From Acetobacteraceae bacterium (GTDB lineage: Bacteria; Pseudomonadota; Alphaproteobacteria; Acetobacterales; Acetobacteraceae), in contig JADLHF010000257.1 in NCBI GenBank assembly GCA_020848935.1, positions 1-34,425 on the forward strand: a stretch of 34,425 nt of DNA, given 5' to 3'. Below the pieces are notes generated by a model that was not told where the DNA came from, ran no database searches, and saw only the letters and a list, made by a program, of their open reading frames with translations. A program made the translations under genes and the position numbers. Shown in pieces: positions 24,073 to 33,100 of the stretch (its first letter is position 1; every line of letters starts with the position of its first letter).

Positions 24073-24804
24073 ATGCGCGTTCCGGTTATTTCAGCCCTGG
24101 CCCTCCTGGCCTGCGCAGCGGCTCCAATTTCAGGAGCACAGGCGCAGCCCCACCGCCCCGCCCAGGGCGCGGCGCGCATGGCCCTGCCGCCGCCACCCCC
24201 CGGCCTGCAATGCCGCCAGGCCATCACCGCCGCCGAGCGCGCCGCAGCCGTGCCCCCTCAACTGATGGCCGCCATCGCCCGCGTCGAATCCGGCCGCGCC
24301 GATGCCCGCGGCGCCGTCCACCCCTGGCCCTGGACCATCAATGCCGAAGGCACCGGCCAGTATTTCGAAACCAAGGCCGCCGCCCTGGCCGCCGTGCGCA
24401 CGCTCCAGGCCCGCGGCGTCCGCTCCATCGATGTCGGCTGCATGCAGGTCAACCTGTACCATCACCCCGCCGCCTTCGCCTCGCTGGAACAGGCCTTCGA
24501 CCCCGCCGCCAACGCCGCCTATGCCGCCCGCTACCTCACCGAGCTCTACGCCACCACCCGCGACTGGACCCGCGCCACCGCCTTCTATCACTCCGCCACC
24601 CCCGAACGCGGCGAATTCTATCAACGTCGCGTCGCCGCAATCTGGCCCGAGGAACAACGCCGCGGCGGCGTCGGCCTCGGCCTGCACCAGGCCAATGCCT
24701 TCACCAGCAACGCCTTCTCCCGCAATGCCTGGAACACCGCCGGCCGCCCCGCCAGCGGCCCACTCGCCCGCTCCGGCCGTCCCGTCAGCAGGTCTAGATT
24801 CTAG
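24073..24804 (+). CDS. Secreted lytic transglycosylase (SLT domain)
   Basis: A 243-residue murein-cleaving enzyme. The N-terminal MRVPVISALALLACAAAPISGAQAQ is a Sec signal peptide. The SLT domain carries the catalytic glutamate in AAIARVESG, then HPWPWTINAEGTGQYF, VGCMQVNLYHHP, NAAYAARYLTELY and ATAFYHSATPERGEFYQRRV. This matches family 1-type lytic transglycosylases that cut the MurNAc-GlcNAc bond with 1,6-anhydro formation. A low-complexity N/R/S-rich tail follows. No strong ribosome site precedes ATG 24073, and it stands alone. Stop TAG (24802-24804) overlaps the start of an A/T-rich repeat element. Confidence 0.88.
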   Translation: MRVPVISALALLACAAAPISGAQAQPHRPAQGAARMALPPPPPGLQCRQAITAAERAAAVPPQLMAAIARVESGRADARGAVHPWPWTINAEGTGQYFETKAAALAAVRTLQARGVRSIDVGCMQVNLYHHPAAFASLEQAFDPAANAAYAARYLTELYATTRDWTRATAFYHSATPERGEFYQRRVAAIWPEEQRRGGVGLGLHQANAFTSNAFSRNAWNTAGRPASGPLARSGRPVSRSRF

Positions 24805-24935
24805 GAAGGATGTTCTTTTTTGAAAAAAAGAACCAAAAAACTTTCACTACTTAAGAATTTCCGTTATTTCATCATCCATTCCAAATAAATAAAAGTCTTT
24901 TTGCTTCTTTTTCTTCAGAAAAAGAAGACCTTCCT
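24803..24935. repeat. A/T-rich palindromic intergenic element, copy 1
   Basis: Outer arms AGGAAGG (24803-24809) and CCTTCCT (24929-24935) pair. The left half holds a perfect dyad (24812-24821 with 24824-24833) followed by CAAAAAACTTT; the right half holds AAAGTCTTTTTG then a second dyad (24904-24914 with 24917-24927). Left and right halves are near complements of each other, so the whole 133 bp can fold on itself. The centre of about 50 nt is not shared between copies. It fills the gap between two convergent genes (stops at 24804 and 24943) and offers T-runs in both directions. Confidence 0.85.
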
Positions 24936-24942
24936 TCCTCCT

Positions 24943-26073
24943 TCACCCACCAAACTCCTTGCGGATTTCCGCCGTATGGCTCCCGATCGCCGGCACCGCC
25001 CCGTACGTCCGCGGCCCGTCGCTCAGGATCGCCGGCGGTGCCGCCACCGCCACCGGCCCGGCCGGCGTCGCCACCGTGATCCGCCGCAACGCGGGATGCT
25101 TCGCGAACTCCGCCACCCCGTTCACGAAGCCATAGGCCGTCTTGGACACCCGCAACCGCGCCGCCGCCTCGTCGCGCGTCAGCGTCATGAAGACCTCGCC
25201 GATATATCCGTCCACCATCGCCCGGTTCGCCACCCGGACCACGTTGGTCTCGAACCCCGGCCGCTGCGGCAGCGCCGGCTCCAGCATGAAATGCGTACAG
25301 AAATCAGCCCATTCGCGCTCGTTCTGGATCGAAATCAGCACCAGCGACCCGTCCTTGGTCGGAAACGCCCCGTACGGCGAGATCGACGGATGCGCCAACC
25401 CCATCCGCTCCGGCGCCCGCCCGGTGCCCTCGAAAAACATCAAGGGAACATTCATCCAGTCCGCCATCCCGTCGAACAGACTGACCTCAATGCCCTTGCC
25501 CAACCCGTTGATCCCACGCGCAATCAGCGCCTCCAGAATCGCCGCATGCGCCGCCATGCCACAGGCGATGTCGCAGGCCGAAACCCCCACCCGCCCCGGC
25601 CCCTCCGCCCGCCCGGTCACACTCGCCAGCCCGGACTCCGCCTGCACCAACAGGTCATAGGCCTTCATATCGGCATACTCCCCGCGCTCGCCATAGCCGG
25701 AAATATCCACTGTGATCAGCCGCTTGTTGCCCTCTCTCAACGCCGACGAACCCAGCCCCGCCCGCGCCGCCGCCCCCGGCGCCAGGTTCTGGATGAACAC
25801 ATCCGCCTTCGCCAGGATCCGCTGCAACAACGCGAGATCATCGGGCTTCTTGATATCGGCCACCAGGCTCTGCTTGCCCCGGTTCAGCCAGACGAAATAG
25901 CTCGACTGCCCCTTCGCCGCCGCATCGTAGCCGCGCGCGAAATCCCCCTCCGCCCGCTCGATCTTGATCACCCGCGCCCCGGCATCAGCCAGCCGCGACG
26001 AGCAATACGGCGCCGCCACAGCCTGCTCCATGGCAACAACCAGCAATCCTTCCAAGGGCTTCGCGGCTGACAT
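24943..26073 (-). CDS. CaiB/BaiF family CoA-transferase (family III)
   Basis: A 376-residue family III CoA-transferase. The N-terminal PLEGLLVVAMEQAVAAPYCSSRLADAGA stretch, IKIERAEGD, the LNRGKQSLVADIKKPDD segment and FIQNLAPG are standard. The catalytic aspartate that forms the acyl anhydride is expected at D168 (SACDIACGMAAHAAIL). KGIEVSLFDGMADWMN and the SPYGAFPTKDG motif follow. These enzymes move CoA between carboxylic acids, with oxalate, carnitine, mesaconate or similar substrates. An acyl-CoA dehydrogenase gene lies upstream on the same strand across a repeat element, suggesting a common acyl-CoA pathway. The specific acid is unknown. Confidence 0.9.
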   Translation of the reverse strand: MSAAKPLEGLLVVAMEQAVAAPYCSSRLADAGARVIKIERAEGDFARGYDAAAKGQSSYFVWLNRGKQSLVADIKKPDDLALLQRILAKADVFIQNLAPGAAARAGLGSSALREGNKRLITVDISGYGERGEYADMKAYDLLVQAESGLASVTGRAEGPGRVGVSACDIACGMAAHAAILEALIARGINGLGKGIEVSLFDGMADWMNVPLMFFEGTGRAPERMGLAHPSISPYGAFPTKDGSLVLISIQNEREWADFCTHFMLEPALPQRPGFETNVVRVANRAMVDGYIGEVFMTLTRDEAAARLRVSKTAYGFVNGVAEFAKHPALRRITVATPAGPVAVAAPPAILSDGPRTYGAVPAIGSHTAEIRKEFGG

Positions 26074-26099
26074 TCGTAGTTCCTTTCAGTAGATTCAAG

Positions 26100-26230
26100 G
26101 CAAGGAAGAATGTTCTTTTTTGAAAAAAAGAACCAAAAAACTTCTACCCATTAGCAATGAAAGACCATCAACAAAATGGATAAAAGTCTTTTTGCTTCTT
26201 TTTCTTCAGAAAAAGAAGATCCTTCCTTGC
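26100..26230. repeat. A/T-rich palindromic intergenic element, copy 2
   Basis: The same conserved left block (from 26112) and right block (ending about 26218) as copy 1, with outer arms GCAAGGAAG (26100-26108) and CTTCCTTGC (26222-26230). The arms differ from copy 1 but pair perfectly. The right end lies one base from the acyl-CoA dehydrogenase stop (26232-26234); the left end lies 26 nt upstream of the CoA-transferase start codon, inside the presumed operon. Confidence 0.85.
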
Positions 26231-26231
26231 T

Positions 26232-27401
26232 TCAGTAACTCCGCGGCAACCCGAGCACATGCTCGGCCACGTAGGACAGGATCAGATTGGTGCTGATCGG
26301 CGCCACCTGATACAACCGCGTCTCGCGGAATTTTCGTTCAATATCATATTCTTCCGCGAACCCGAAGCCGCCATGGGTCTGGATGCACGCCTCGCCCGCC
26401 GCCCAGCTCGCCTCGGCCGCCAGCATCTTCGCCATGTTGGCCTCCGGCCCGCACGTCTCGCCGGCGTCGAACTTCCGCACCCCCTCGCGCACCAGCAGCT
26501 CGGCCGCCCGCATCTGCGCGTAGGCCCGCGCGATCGGGAACTGCACCCCCTGGTTCTGCCCGATCGGCCGCCCGAACACCTGGCGATTTCGGGCGTACTC
26601 AGTGGCCTTGGCGATGAACCACTTGGCATCCCCGATGCACTCGCTGGCAATCAGCAGCCGCTCGGCGTTCATCCCGTCCAGGATATAGCGGAACCCCCGC
26701 CCCTCCACGCCGACCAGGTTTTCGGCCGGCACCTCCATGTTATCAAAGAAGACTTCGCAGGAATTATGGTTCATCATCGTGCGGATCGGCCGGATCGTCA
26801 GCCCGTTGCCCAGCGCCTGCTTCATATCGACGATGAACGTCGAAAGCCCCTCGGTCCGCTTGGTCGTCTGCTCCTTCGGCGTGGTGCGCGCCAGCAGCAG
26901 CATCAGGTCGGAATGCTCCGCCCGGCTGGTCCACACCTTCTGGCCGTTGACGATGTACTTGTCCCCCTCGCGCCGCGCGAAGGTCCGCAGGCTCGTGGTA
27001 TCCGTCCCGCTGGTCGGCTCGGTCACGCCGAAGGCCTGCAACCGCAACGCCCCGGTGGCGATCTTCGGCAGATAGGCCTTCTTCTGCGCCGGCGAGCCAT
27101 GCCGCAGGATCGTGCCCATGATGTACATCTGCGCATGGCACGCCGCCCCGTTGCACCCCTCGGCCTGCACCGTCTCCAGGATCGCCGCCGCCGCCGACAG
27201 GTTCAGCCCGGCACCGCCGAACTCCTCGGGGATCAACGCGCCCAGATACCCCGCCTCGGTCAGCGCGCGAACGAATTCCGTGGGATAGCCCCGCTCCTGG
27301 TCCAGCTTGCGCCAGTACTCCCCGGGAAACCCGGCACACAGCCGCCGCACGCTGTCGCGGATTTCACCATGGGGATCGTCGGTCGGGCTGTGCAGGTCCA
27401 T
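26232..27401 (-). CDS. Acyl-CoA dehydrogenase family protein
   Basis: A 389-residue FAD enzyme that introduces a 2,3 double bond into acyl-CoA. Visible are YLGALIPEEFGGAGLNLSAAAAI, the FAD-binding LQAFGVTEPTSGTDTTS motif, YIVNGQKVWTSRAEHSDLMLLLART, the NRQVFGRPIGQNQGVQFPIA stretch and the C-terminal IQTHGGFGFAEEYDIERKFRETRLYQVAPIS. A catalytic base is likely the glutamate in the GFAEEYDIER region but this is not certain. ATG 27399-27401 has GGAGACAG just upstream; an ATG 12 nt earlier (27413) is the alternative. It is divergent from the ThDP enzyme genes and followed by the CoA-transferase gene. Confidence 0.9.
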   Translation of the reverse strand: MDLHSPTDDPHGEIRDSVRRLCAGFPGEYWRKLDQERGYPTEFVRALTEAGYLGALIPEEFGGAGLNLSAAAAILETVQAEGCNGAACHAQMYIMGTILRHGSPAQKKAYLPKIATGALRLQAFGVTEPTSGTDTTSLRTFARREGDKYIVNGQKVWTSRAEHSDLMLLLARTTPKEQTTKRTEGLSTFIVDMKQALGNGLTIRPIRTMMNHNSCEVFFDNMEVPAENLVGVEGRGFRYILDGMNAERLLIASECIGDAKWFIAKATEYARNRQVFGRPIGQNQGVQFPIARAYAQMRAAELLVREGVRKFDAGETCGPEANMAKMLAAEASWAAGEACIQTHGGFGFAEEYDIERKFRETRLYQVAPISTNLILSYVAEHVLGLPRSY

Positions 27402-27486
27402 CGCTGTCTCCATAGCTCCGATTGGATTACGGCCGGTTTGCGCGCCGCGCAACGGCAAGGCACATTACGCCCAGGAGGACCCCCCA

Positions 27487-28014
27487 ATGACTGCAACATC
27501 CTGGCAGGACGGCGTCTATGTCGCCCTGAAGAAAGCCGGCGTGCGCCAGATCGCCTATGTGCCCGATGCCGGCCATTCCCGCCTGATCGAACTCGCCCAT
27601 GCCGACAACGACATGCACGTCGTTGTTTGCACAACCGAGGAAGAAGGCGTCGCCCTTGCCGCCGGCGCCCATCTCGGCGGCCAGCGCGCCTGCCTGCTGA
27701 TGCAGTCCTCCGGCGTCGGCAACACCATCAACATGATCGGCCTGCCCACCACCATGCACGCCCCGTTCCTCACCCTGATCACCATGCGCGGCGAGTGGGG
27801 CGAGTTCAACGGCTGGCAGGTGCCGATGGGATCGGCCACCGAGACGGTGCTCAAGGCAATGGGCGTGCACGTCAAACGCGCCGACTCCAAGGACGAGGTC
27901 GTCGACATGGTCGCCGCCTCGGCATCGCTGGCCTTCGGCAGCGCCATCCCCGTCGCCGTCCTGTTCAGCCAACGCCTGATCGGCGCCAAGGTCTTCGTGA
28001 AGGAAGCCGAATAA
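27487..28014 (+). CDS. ThDP-dependent decarboxylase, alpha (pyrimidine-binding) subunit
   Basis: A 175-residue protein equal to the N-terminal Pyr domain of ThDP decarboxylases. QDGVYVALKKAGVRQIAYVPDAGHSRLIELA and the TTEEEGVALAAGAHLGG motif with the ThDP-activating glutamate (residues 51-53) are clear, as is LLMQSSGVGNTINMIGLP. This organisation is that of sulfopyruvate or phosphonopyruvate decarboxylase subunit alpha (ComD-like). AGGAGG lies at 27473-27478. The stop overlaps the beta-subunit start (TAATG), so the two chains are coupled. The 2-oxo acid substrate cannot be determined. Confidence 0.85.
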   Translation: MTATSWQDGVYVALKKAGVRQIAYVPDAGHSRLIELAHADNDMHVVVCTTEEEGVALAAGAHLGGQRACLLMQSSGVGNTINMIGLPTTMHAPFLTLITMRGEWGEFNGWQVPMGSATETVLKAMGVHVKRADSKDEVVDMVAASASLAFGSAIPVAVLFSQRLIGAKVFVKEAE

Positions 28015-28616
28015 TGCCCCGCTCAGATGAAACCGGCCTGGACCGCCGCGCCGTCGTCGCCGAACTCCTGCGCGACCCCGCTGACACCCCCGGTGGCGAG
28101 CTTCTCGTCGTCACCGGCCTCGGCTCCACCACCTACGACGCCGGTGCCGCCGGCGACCGCGCGGAGAATTTCTACCTCTGGGGCGCCATGGGCGGCGCCG
28201 CCATGATCGGCCTCGGCGTCGCCCTCGCCCAACCCACCCGCCGCGTCCTGGTGCTGACCGGCGACGGCGAGGCGCTGATGGGCATGGGCGCGCTCTCCAC
28301 CATCGCCGCCCGCGCCCCCGCCAACCTGTCCATCGCCGTGATGGACAACGGCCAGTTCGCCGAAACCGGCCACCAGCCCAGCCACACGTCGCTGGGCACC
28401 GACCTCGCCGCCGTCGCCGCCGCCTGCGGCTGGAAGACCACCCTCACCGCCACCACCATGGCCCAGGTCACCACCCTGCGCCCCCGCCTGCGCCGCGAGG
28501 TGCTCTTCGCCGTGGTCAAGATCTCCCCCGCCGATGTCCCCCGCTTCCTCCCCCCGCGCGACGCCGCTGCCCTGTCGGTCCGGTTCCGCGCGGCACTGGG
28601 CATCGCGGCGGATTGA
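28014..28616 (+). CDS. ThDP-dependent decarboxylase, beta (PP-binding) subunit
   Basis: A 200-residue PP domain partner of the preceding protein. The diphosphate/Mg motif begins TGDGEALMGMGALSTIAA and ends VMDNGQFAETG, about 28 residues from GDG to DN as in all ThDP enzymes. YLWGAMGGAAMIGLGVALA is the conserved helix before it. ATG 28014 shares its A with the alpha stop codon. The reading frame stays open far upstream (from 26259), but this is antisense to the acyl-CoA dehydrogenase and not coding. ComE-type sulfopyruvate decarboxylase subunit is the closest idea; an acetolactate synthase is excluded by size. Confidence 0.85.
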   Translation: MPRSDETGLDRRAVVAELLRDPADTPGGELLVVTGLGSTTYDAGAAGDRAENFYLWGAMGGAAMIGLGVALAQPTRRVLVLTGDGEALMGMGALSTIAARAPANLSIAVMDNGQFAETGHQPSHTSLGTDLAAVAAACGWKTTLTATTMAQVTTLRPRLRREVLFAVVKISPADVPRFLPPRDAAALSVRFRAALGIAAD

Positions 28617-28618
28617 CG

Positions 28619-28663
28619 CCAACCCGCGCAACGGCCGACTCTTCCGGCCGTTGCGCGGGTTGG
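28619..28663 (+). terminator. Perfect 18-bp hairpin after the ThDP beta gene
   Basis: The stretch 28619-28636 is the exact complement of 28646-28663 with a 9-nt loop, starting 3 nt after the stop codon. No T-run follows, so it may act as a factor-assisted or mRNA-stabilising structure. Its arms (CCAACCCGCG type) resemble the ends of repeat copy 1 at 1536. Confidence 0.6.
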
Positions 28664-28686
28664 TGTCGCGCGCGGGGCTGGCCGGG

Positions 28687-28752
28687 GGCCGCGCGCAAAG
28701 CAAGGACTCCGCGTTGACCCATGCTTCGTGGGTCAACGCGGGCTGGTATGAT
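28687..28752. repeat. Dispersed hairpin repeat, copy 2
   Basis: The 23-nt block 28687-28709 is identical to 1560-1582. It is followed by CGCGTTGACCCATG, loop CTT, and CGTGGGTCAACGCG forming one stem (one G-T wobble relative to copy 1), then GGCTGGTATGA as in copy 1. Copy 2 lacks the CCAGCCCGC arm and the five-base bulge, so it is a shorter version. The rest of the 382-nt gap (28753-28998) shows no supported gene. Confidence 0.75.
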
Positions 28753-28998
28753 GGCGGTAATTTCACGCAGCACCGCCGCCGTCACCACTACGCCACCGTT
28801 GCGTTACGCCTGCGTGGTGTGCGATTGAGCAATCCGGGTCATGCGCCAGGTGCCGCGGCCGGCGGCGCCTACGCCGGCATCCCCCGGCTGATTCCGGTCG
28901 CGCATGCCGCATCACCAACCTAGACTTGGCGCCGCAGGGCGTCGCCGCAGTTCCGGGCGTCGCCTTGCTGCCCCCGGGCATGAGGAGCCGAACACAAC

Positions 28999-30153
28999 TT
29001 GATCAGCCTCCGCCCCGCCCGTCGCACCGCACTGCTGGCCGCCATCGCCGCCATGCTGGCCGCGCCGCCCGCTTTCGCCCAATCCCCCCCCGCCGTACCC
29101 GTCTCCGTCATCGCCGCCGCCCGGCGCGACGTCCCGGTGGTCCTGGGCAACATCGGCGCCGTGCAGGCCAACCAGTCCGCCGCCATCCGCCCGCGCGTCG
29201 ATGGCATGCTGGACCAGGTGCTGTTCACCGAGGGCCAGGAAGTCAGGAAGGGCGACCTGCTCGCCCGCCTCGACCCCCGCCCCTACCAGGCCGCCCTCGA
29301 CCAGGCCACCGCCCGCCGCGCCGTCACCGAGGCCACCCTGGCCAACGCCCGCCTCAACCTCGCCCGCGCCACCGACCTCGCCCGCAACCAGTTCGCCTCC
29401 CGCCAGGCGCTCGACACCGCCGCCTCCCAGGTCGCCCAGCTCGAAGCCCAGTCGCGCGCCGACGAGGCCGCGGTCAAATCCGCCCAGGTCAACCTCGACT
29501 ACACCAGCATCACCGCCCCGTTCGACGGCCGCATGGGCCTGCGCAACATCGACCCCGGCAACGTCGTCCGCTTCGCCGACAACACCAACACCGCCATCGC
29601 CACCATCAGCCAGATCCACCCCATCGTCGCCGTCTTCACCCTGCCGCAAGACGCCCTGCCCGCCATCCAGGCCGCCATGGCCCGCGGCAAGCTGCCGGTC
29701 GCCGCCCTCTCGCCCGACGATCGCACCATCCTGGCCCAGGGCGAGCTGCTCGCCACCGACAGCATCATCGACGCCACCACCGGCACCATCCGCATGAAGG
29801 CGGTCTTCGCCAACCGGGATACCAAGTTGTGGCCCGGCCAGTTCGTCAACATCCGCCTCACCCTGGAAGTGGAGCGCGGCGTCATCACCGTGCCCTCCAG
29901 CGCCGTCCAGCGCGGCCCCGCCGGCCTGTTCGTCTACACCATCAACCCCGACCAGACCGTGGCGCTGTCCCCGGTCGAGCTCGGCCAGGATGACGGCACC
30001 CTGGCGGTGATCCGCCGCGGCCTCGACGAAGGCGCCCGCGTGGTCGTCGCCGGCCAGTCCCGCCTGCGCGCCGGCGCCAAGGTCACCATCAACACCGCCC
30101 CGGCCGCCGCCCCATCTGCCAAGGACACCCCCGCCCCCCGCCCGGCCGGCTGA
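28999..30153 (+). CDS. RND efflux periplasmic adaptor (membrane fusion protein)
   Basis: A 384-residue HlyD/AcrA-like adaptor. The start is decided by sequence: an in-frame TGA at 28981-28983 leaves TTG 28999 as the first possible start, with AGGAG at 28983-28987. This yields a signal peptide (RRTALLAAIAAMLAAPPAFAQ). Lipoyl halves (GNIGAVQANQSAAIRPRVDG and DYTSITAPFDGRMG) flank a helical hairpin (residues about 95-165); the beta-barrel and membrane-proximal domain follow (GTIRMKAVFANRD to VITVPSSAVQRGPAGLFVY). It bridges the downstream RND pump to an outer-membrane channel. MdtA-like proteins are the closest. Ends with a proline-rich tail. Confidence 0.9.
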   Translation: MISLRPARRTALLAAIAAMLAAPPAFAQSPPAVPVSVIAAARRDVPVVLGNIGAVQANQSAAIRPRVDGMLDQVLFTEGQEVRKGDLLARLDPRPYQAALDQATARRAVTEATLANARLNLARATDLARNQFASRQALDTAASQVAQLEAQSRADEAAVKSAQVNLDYTSITAPFDGRMGLRNIDPGNVVRFADNTNTAIATISQIHPIVAVFTLPQDALPAIQAAMARGKLPVAALSPDDRTILAQGELLATDSIIDATTGTIRMKAVFANRDTKLWPGQFVNIRLTLEVERGVITVPSSAVQRGPAGLFVYTINPDQTVALSPVELGQDDGTLAVIRRGLDEGARVVVAGQSRLRAGAKVTINTAPAAAPSAKDTPAPRPAG

Positions 30154-30181
30154 CCCCCCTTTCACCCCAGGCATTCCAGCC

Positions 30182-33100
30182 ATGAGCTTCTCGGCCCCCT
30201 TCATCCGCCGCCCGGTCGGCACCTCGCTGCTGATGGCCGCCATCGTGCTGGTCGGCGTCGCCGCCCTGCCCCTGCTCCCGGTCTCCCCACTGCCGCGCGT
30301 CGAATTCCCCACCATCAGCGTCAACGCCAGCTTCCCCGGCGCCAGCCCGGAGACCATGGCCACCGCGGTCGCCCAGCCGCTGGAACGCCAGTTCGCCCAG
30401 ATCCAGGGCGTCGCCCAGATGACCTCCAACTCGGTCCAGGGCCAGACCCAGATCACCATCCAGTTCGACCTCAACCGCGCCATCGACGCCGCCGCCCTCG
30501 ACGTCCAGGCCAAGATCACCTCGGCCACCGGCCAGTTGCCGCGCAACCTGCCCACGCCCCCCACCTTCTGGAAAAGCAACCCGTCCGACAGCCCCATCCT
30601 GATCCTGGCCGTCCAGTCCGACGAGCTGCCGCTGATCGACGTCAACGACTACGCCGACAACATCCTCGCCCAGCAGATCTCCACCATCACCGGCGTGTCC
30701 CAGGTCTTCATCAGCGGCCAGCAGAAGCGCGCCGTGCGCGTCCAGCTCGACCCCTCCCGCCTCGCCGCCATGGGCCTCACCATCGAGGATGTCCGCGGCT
30801 CGCTCGCCACCGCCACCGCCAACGCCCCCAAGGGCAACATCGACGGCGCCCTGCGCAACTTCACCATCTATGCCAACGACCAGCTCACCAGGCCCGAGGA
30901 ATACGACCGCCTGATCATCGCCTACCGCAACGGCGCCCCGGTGCGCGTGCGCGATGTCGGCCGCGCCATCGAGGCGGCCGACAACCTCAAGGTCGCCGGC
31001 TACCAGAACGGCCGCCGCGGCGTCCAGCTCATCATCTTCAAGCAGGCCAACGCCAACATCGTCGACACGGTGGCCCGCATCAAGGCCGAACTGCCGCGGC
31101 TGCAGGCCCTGATCCCCCCCTCGGTCACCGTCACCGACATGGTCAACCGCACCTACACCATCCAGCACTCGCTGGAGGAGGTCGAGTTCACCCTGATGCT
31201 CAGCGTCACGCTGGTGGTGATGGTGATCTTCCTGTTCCTGCGCAACCTCTGGGCCACCATCATCCCCAGCATCACCGTGCCGATCGCCCTGATCGGCACC
31301 TTCGCCGCGATGTACCTGCTCGACTACAGCCTCAACAACCTCTCCCTGATGGCGCTCACCATCGCCGTCGGCTTCGTCGTCGACGACGCCATCGTGGTGC
31401 TGGAGAACATCTACCGCCACATCGAGAACGGCGAACGCCCGTTCGAGGCCGCGATCAAGGGTGCCGGCGAGATCGGCTTCACCATCGTCTCCATCAGCAT
31501 GTCGCTGATCGCCGTGTTCATCCCGCTGCTGCTGATGGGCGGCATCGTCGGCCGGCTGTTCCGCGAATTCGCCATGACGGTGACCATCGCCGTGCTGGTC
31601 AGCATGTTCGTCTCGCTCACCCTCACCCCGATGATGTGCTCGCGCTTCCTGCGCAGCCACCACGGCGAGCACAACCTGCTGTACCGCATCGTCGAACGCG
31701 GCTTCGACGGGCTGCTGGCCGGCTACCGCCGCACGCTGGACATCGCGCTGCGCTTCCAGTTCATCACCCTGCTGGTCTTCTTCGCCACCGTCGCCAGCAC
31801 GGTCACCCTGTTCATCATCATCCCCAAGGGCTTCTTCCCCGAACAGGACAACGGCATGCTGATGGGCATCGCCGAGGGCAGCCAGGACATCTCGTTTGCC
31901 GAGATGCAGAAGCGCACCCTGATGGTCGGCGACGTGCTGTCGCGCGACCCCGCCATCGCCAACTACACCACCGCCGTCGGCGCCGGCCAGTTCGGCCAGA
32001 CCAACAACAACGCCCGCTTCTTCATCTCGCTGAAGCCCTGGGCCGAACGCAAGGTCACCGCCCAGCAGGTCATCGCCCGGCTGCGCCCGCAATTCGCCCG
32101 CCTCGAAGGCGTGCAGACCTTCCTCTCCGCCGGCCAGGACGTGCGCATCGGCGGGCGCGTCAGCAAGACCCAATACCAGTACACCCTGCAAAGCGCGGAC
32201 ACCGACGAGCTGTATTCCTGGGCCCCGCGCATCCTGGCCAAGCTGCGCACCATTCCCATCCTGCGCGACCTCGCCACCGACCAGCAGAGCGGCGGCACCA
32301 CCGCCATCCTCACCATCGACCGCGACGCCGCCGCCCGCTTCGGCATCAACCCCACCGCCATCGACGACACGCTGTACAGCGCCCTCGGCCAGCGCCAGGT
32401 CACCCAGTATTTCACCCAGGTCAACACCTACAAGCTGATCGTCGAGGTGCTGCCCGAAATGCAGGGCGACCTCGCCATCCTCGACAAGCTCTTCGTCCGC
32501 TCCGCCGCCGGCGTCCCGGTGCCGCTCTCCACCTTCGTCAAGGTGGACACCTCCAGGACCGCCCCGCTATCGATCAGCCACCAGATGCAGTTCCCCGCGG
32601 TCACCCTCAGCTTCAACCTCGCCGACGGCGTCGCCCTCGGCCAGGCGGTCGAGGCGGTCAGCCGCGCGGTGCGCGAAATGGGCGTGCCGATCTCCGTCCA
32701 GGGCACCTTCCAGGGCACCGCCCAGGCGTTCCAGGCCTCGCTCGCCAGCCAGCCCTACCTGATCGCCGCGGCCCTGATCACCGTCTACATCATCCTGGGC
32801 ATCCTGTACGAAAGCTACATCCTGCCGCTGACCATCCTCTCCACCCTGCCCTCGGCCGGCCTCGGCGCCTTCCTGATCCTGATGGCCTTCGGCTACGACC
32901 TCTCGGTCATCGCCATCATCGGCGTGCTGCTGCTGATCGGCATCGTCAAGAAGAACGGCATCATGATGGTCGATTTCGCCATCTCCGCCGAACGGCGCGA
33001 CGGCGCCACCCCCCACGACGCCATCCGCCAGGCCTGCCTGCTGCGCTTCCGCCCGATCATGATGACCACCATGGCCGCCCTGTTCACCGGCCTGCCGCTG

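Noticed and set aside
26259-28013. Long upstream extension of the ThDP beta-subunit frame
   Set aside because: It runs antisense through the acyl-CoA dehydrogenase and through the alpha subunit in another frame; the TAATG overlap at 28012-28016 gives the natural start.
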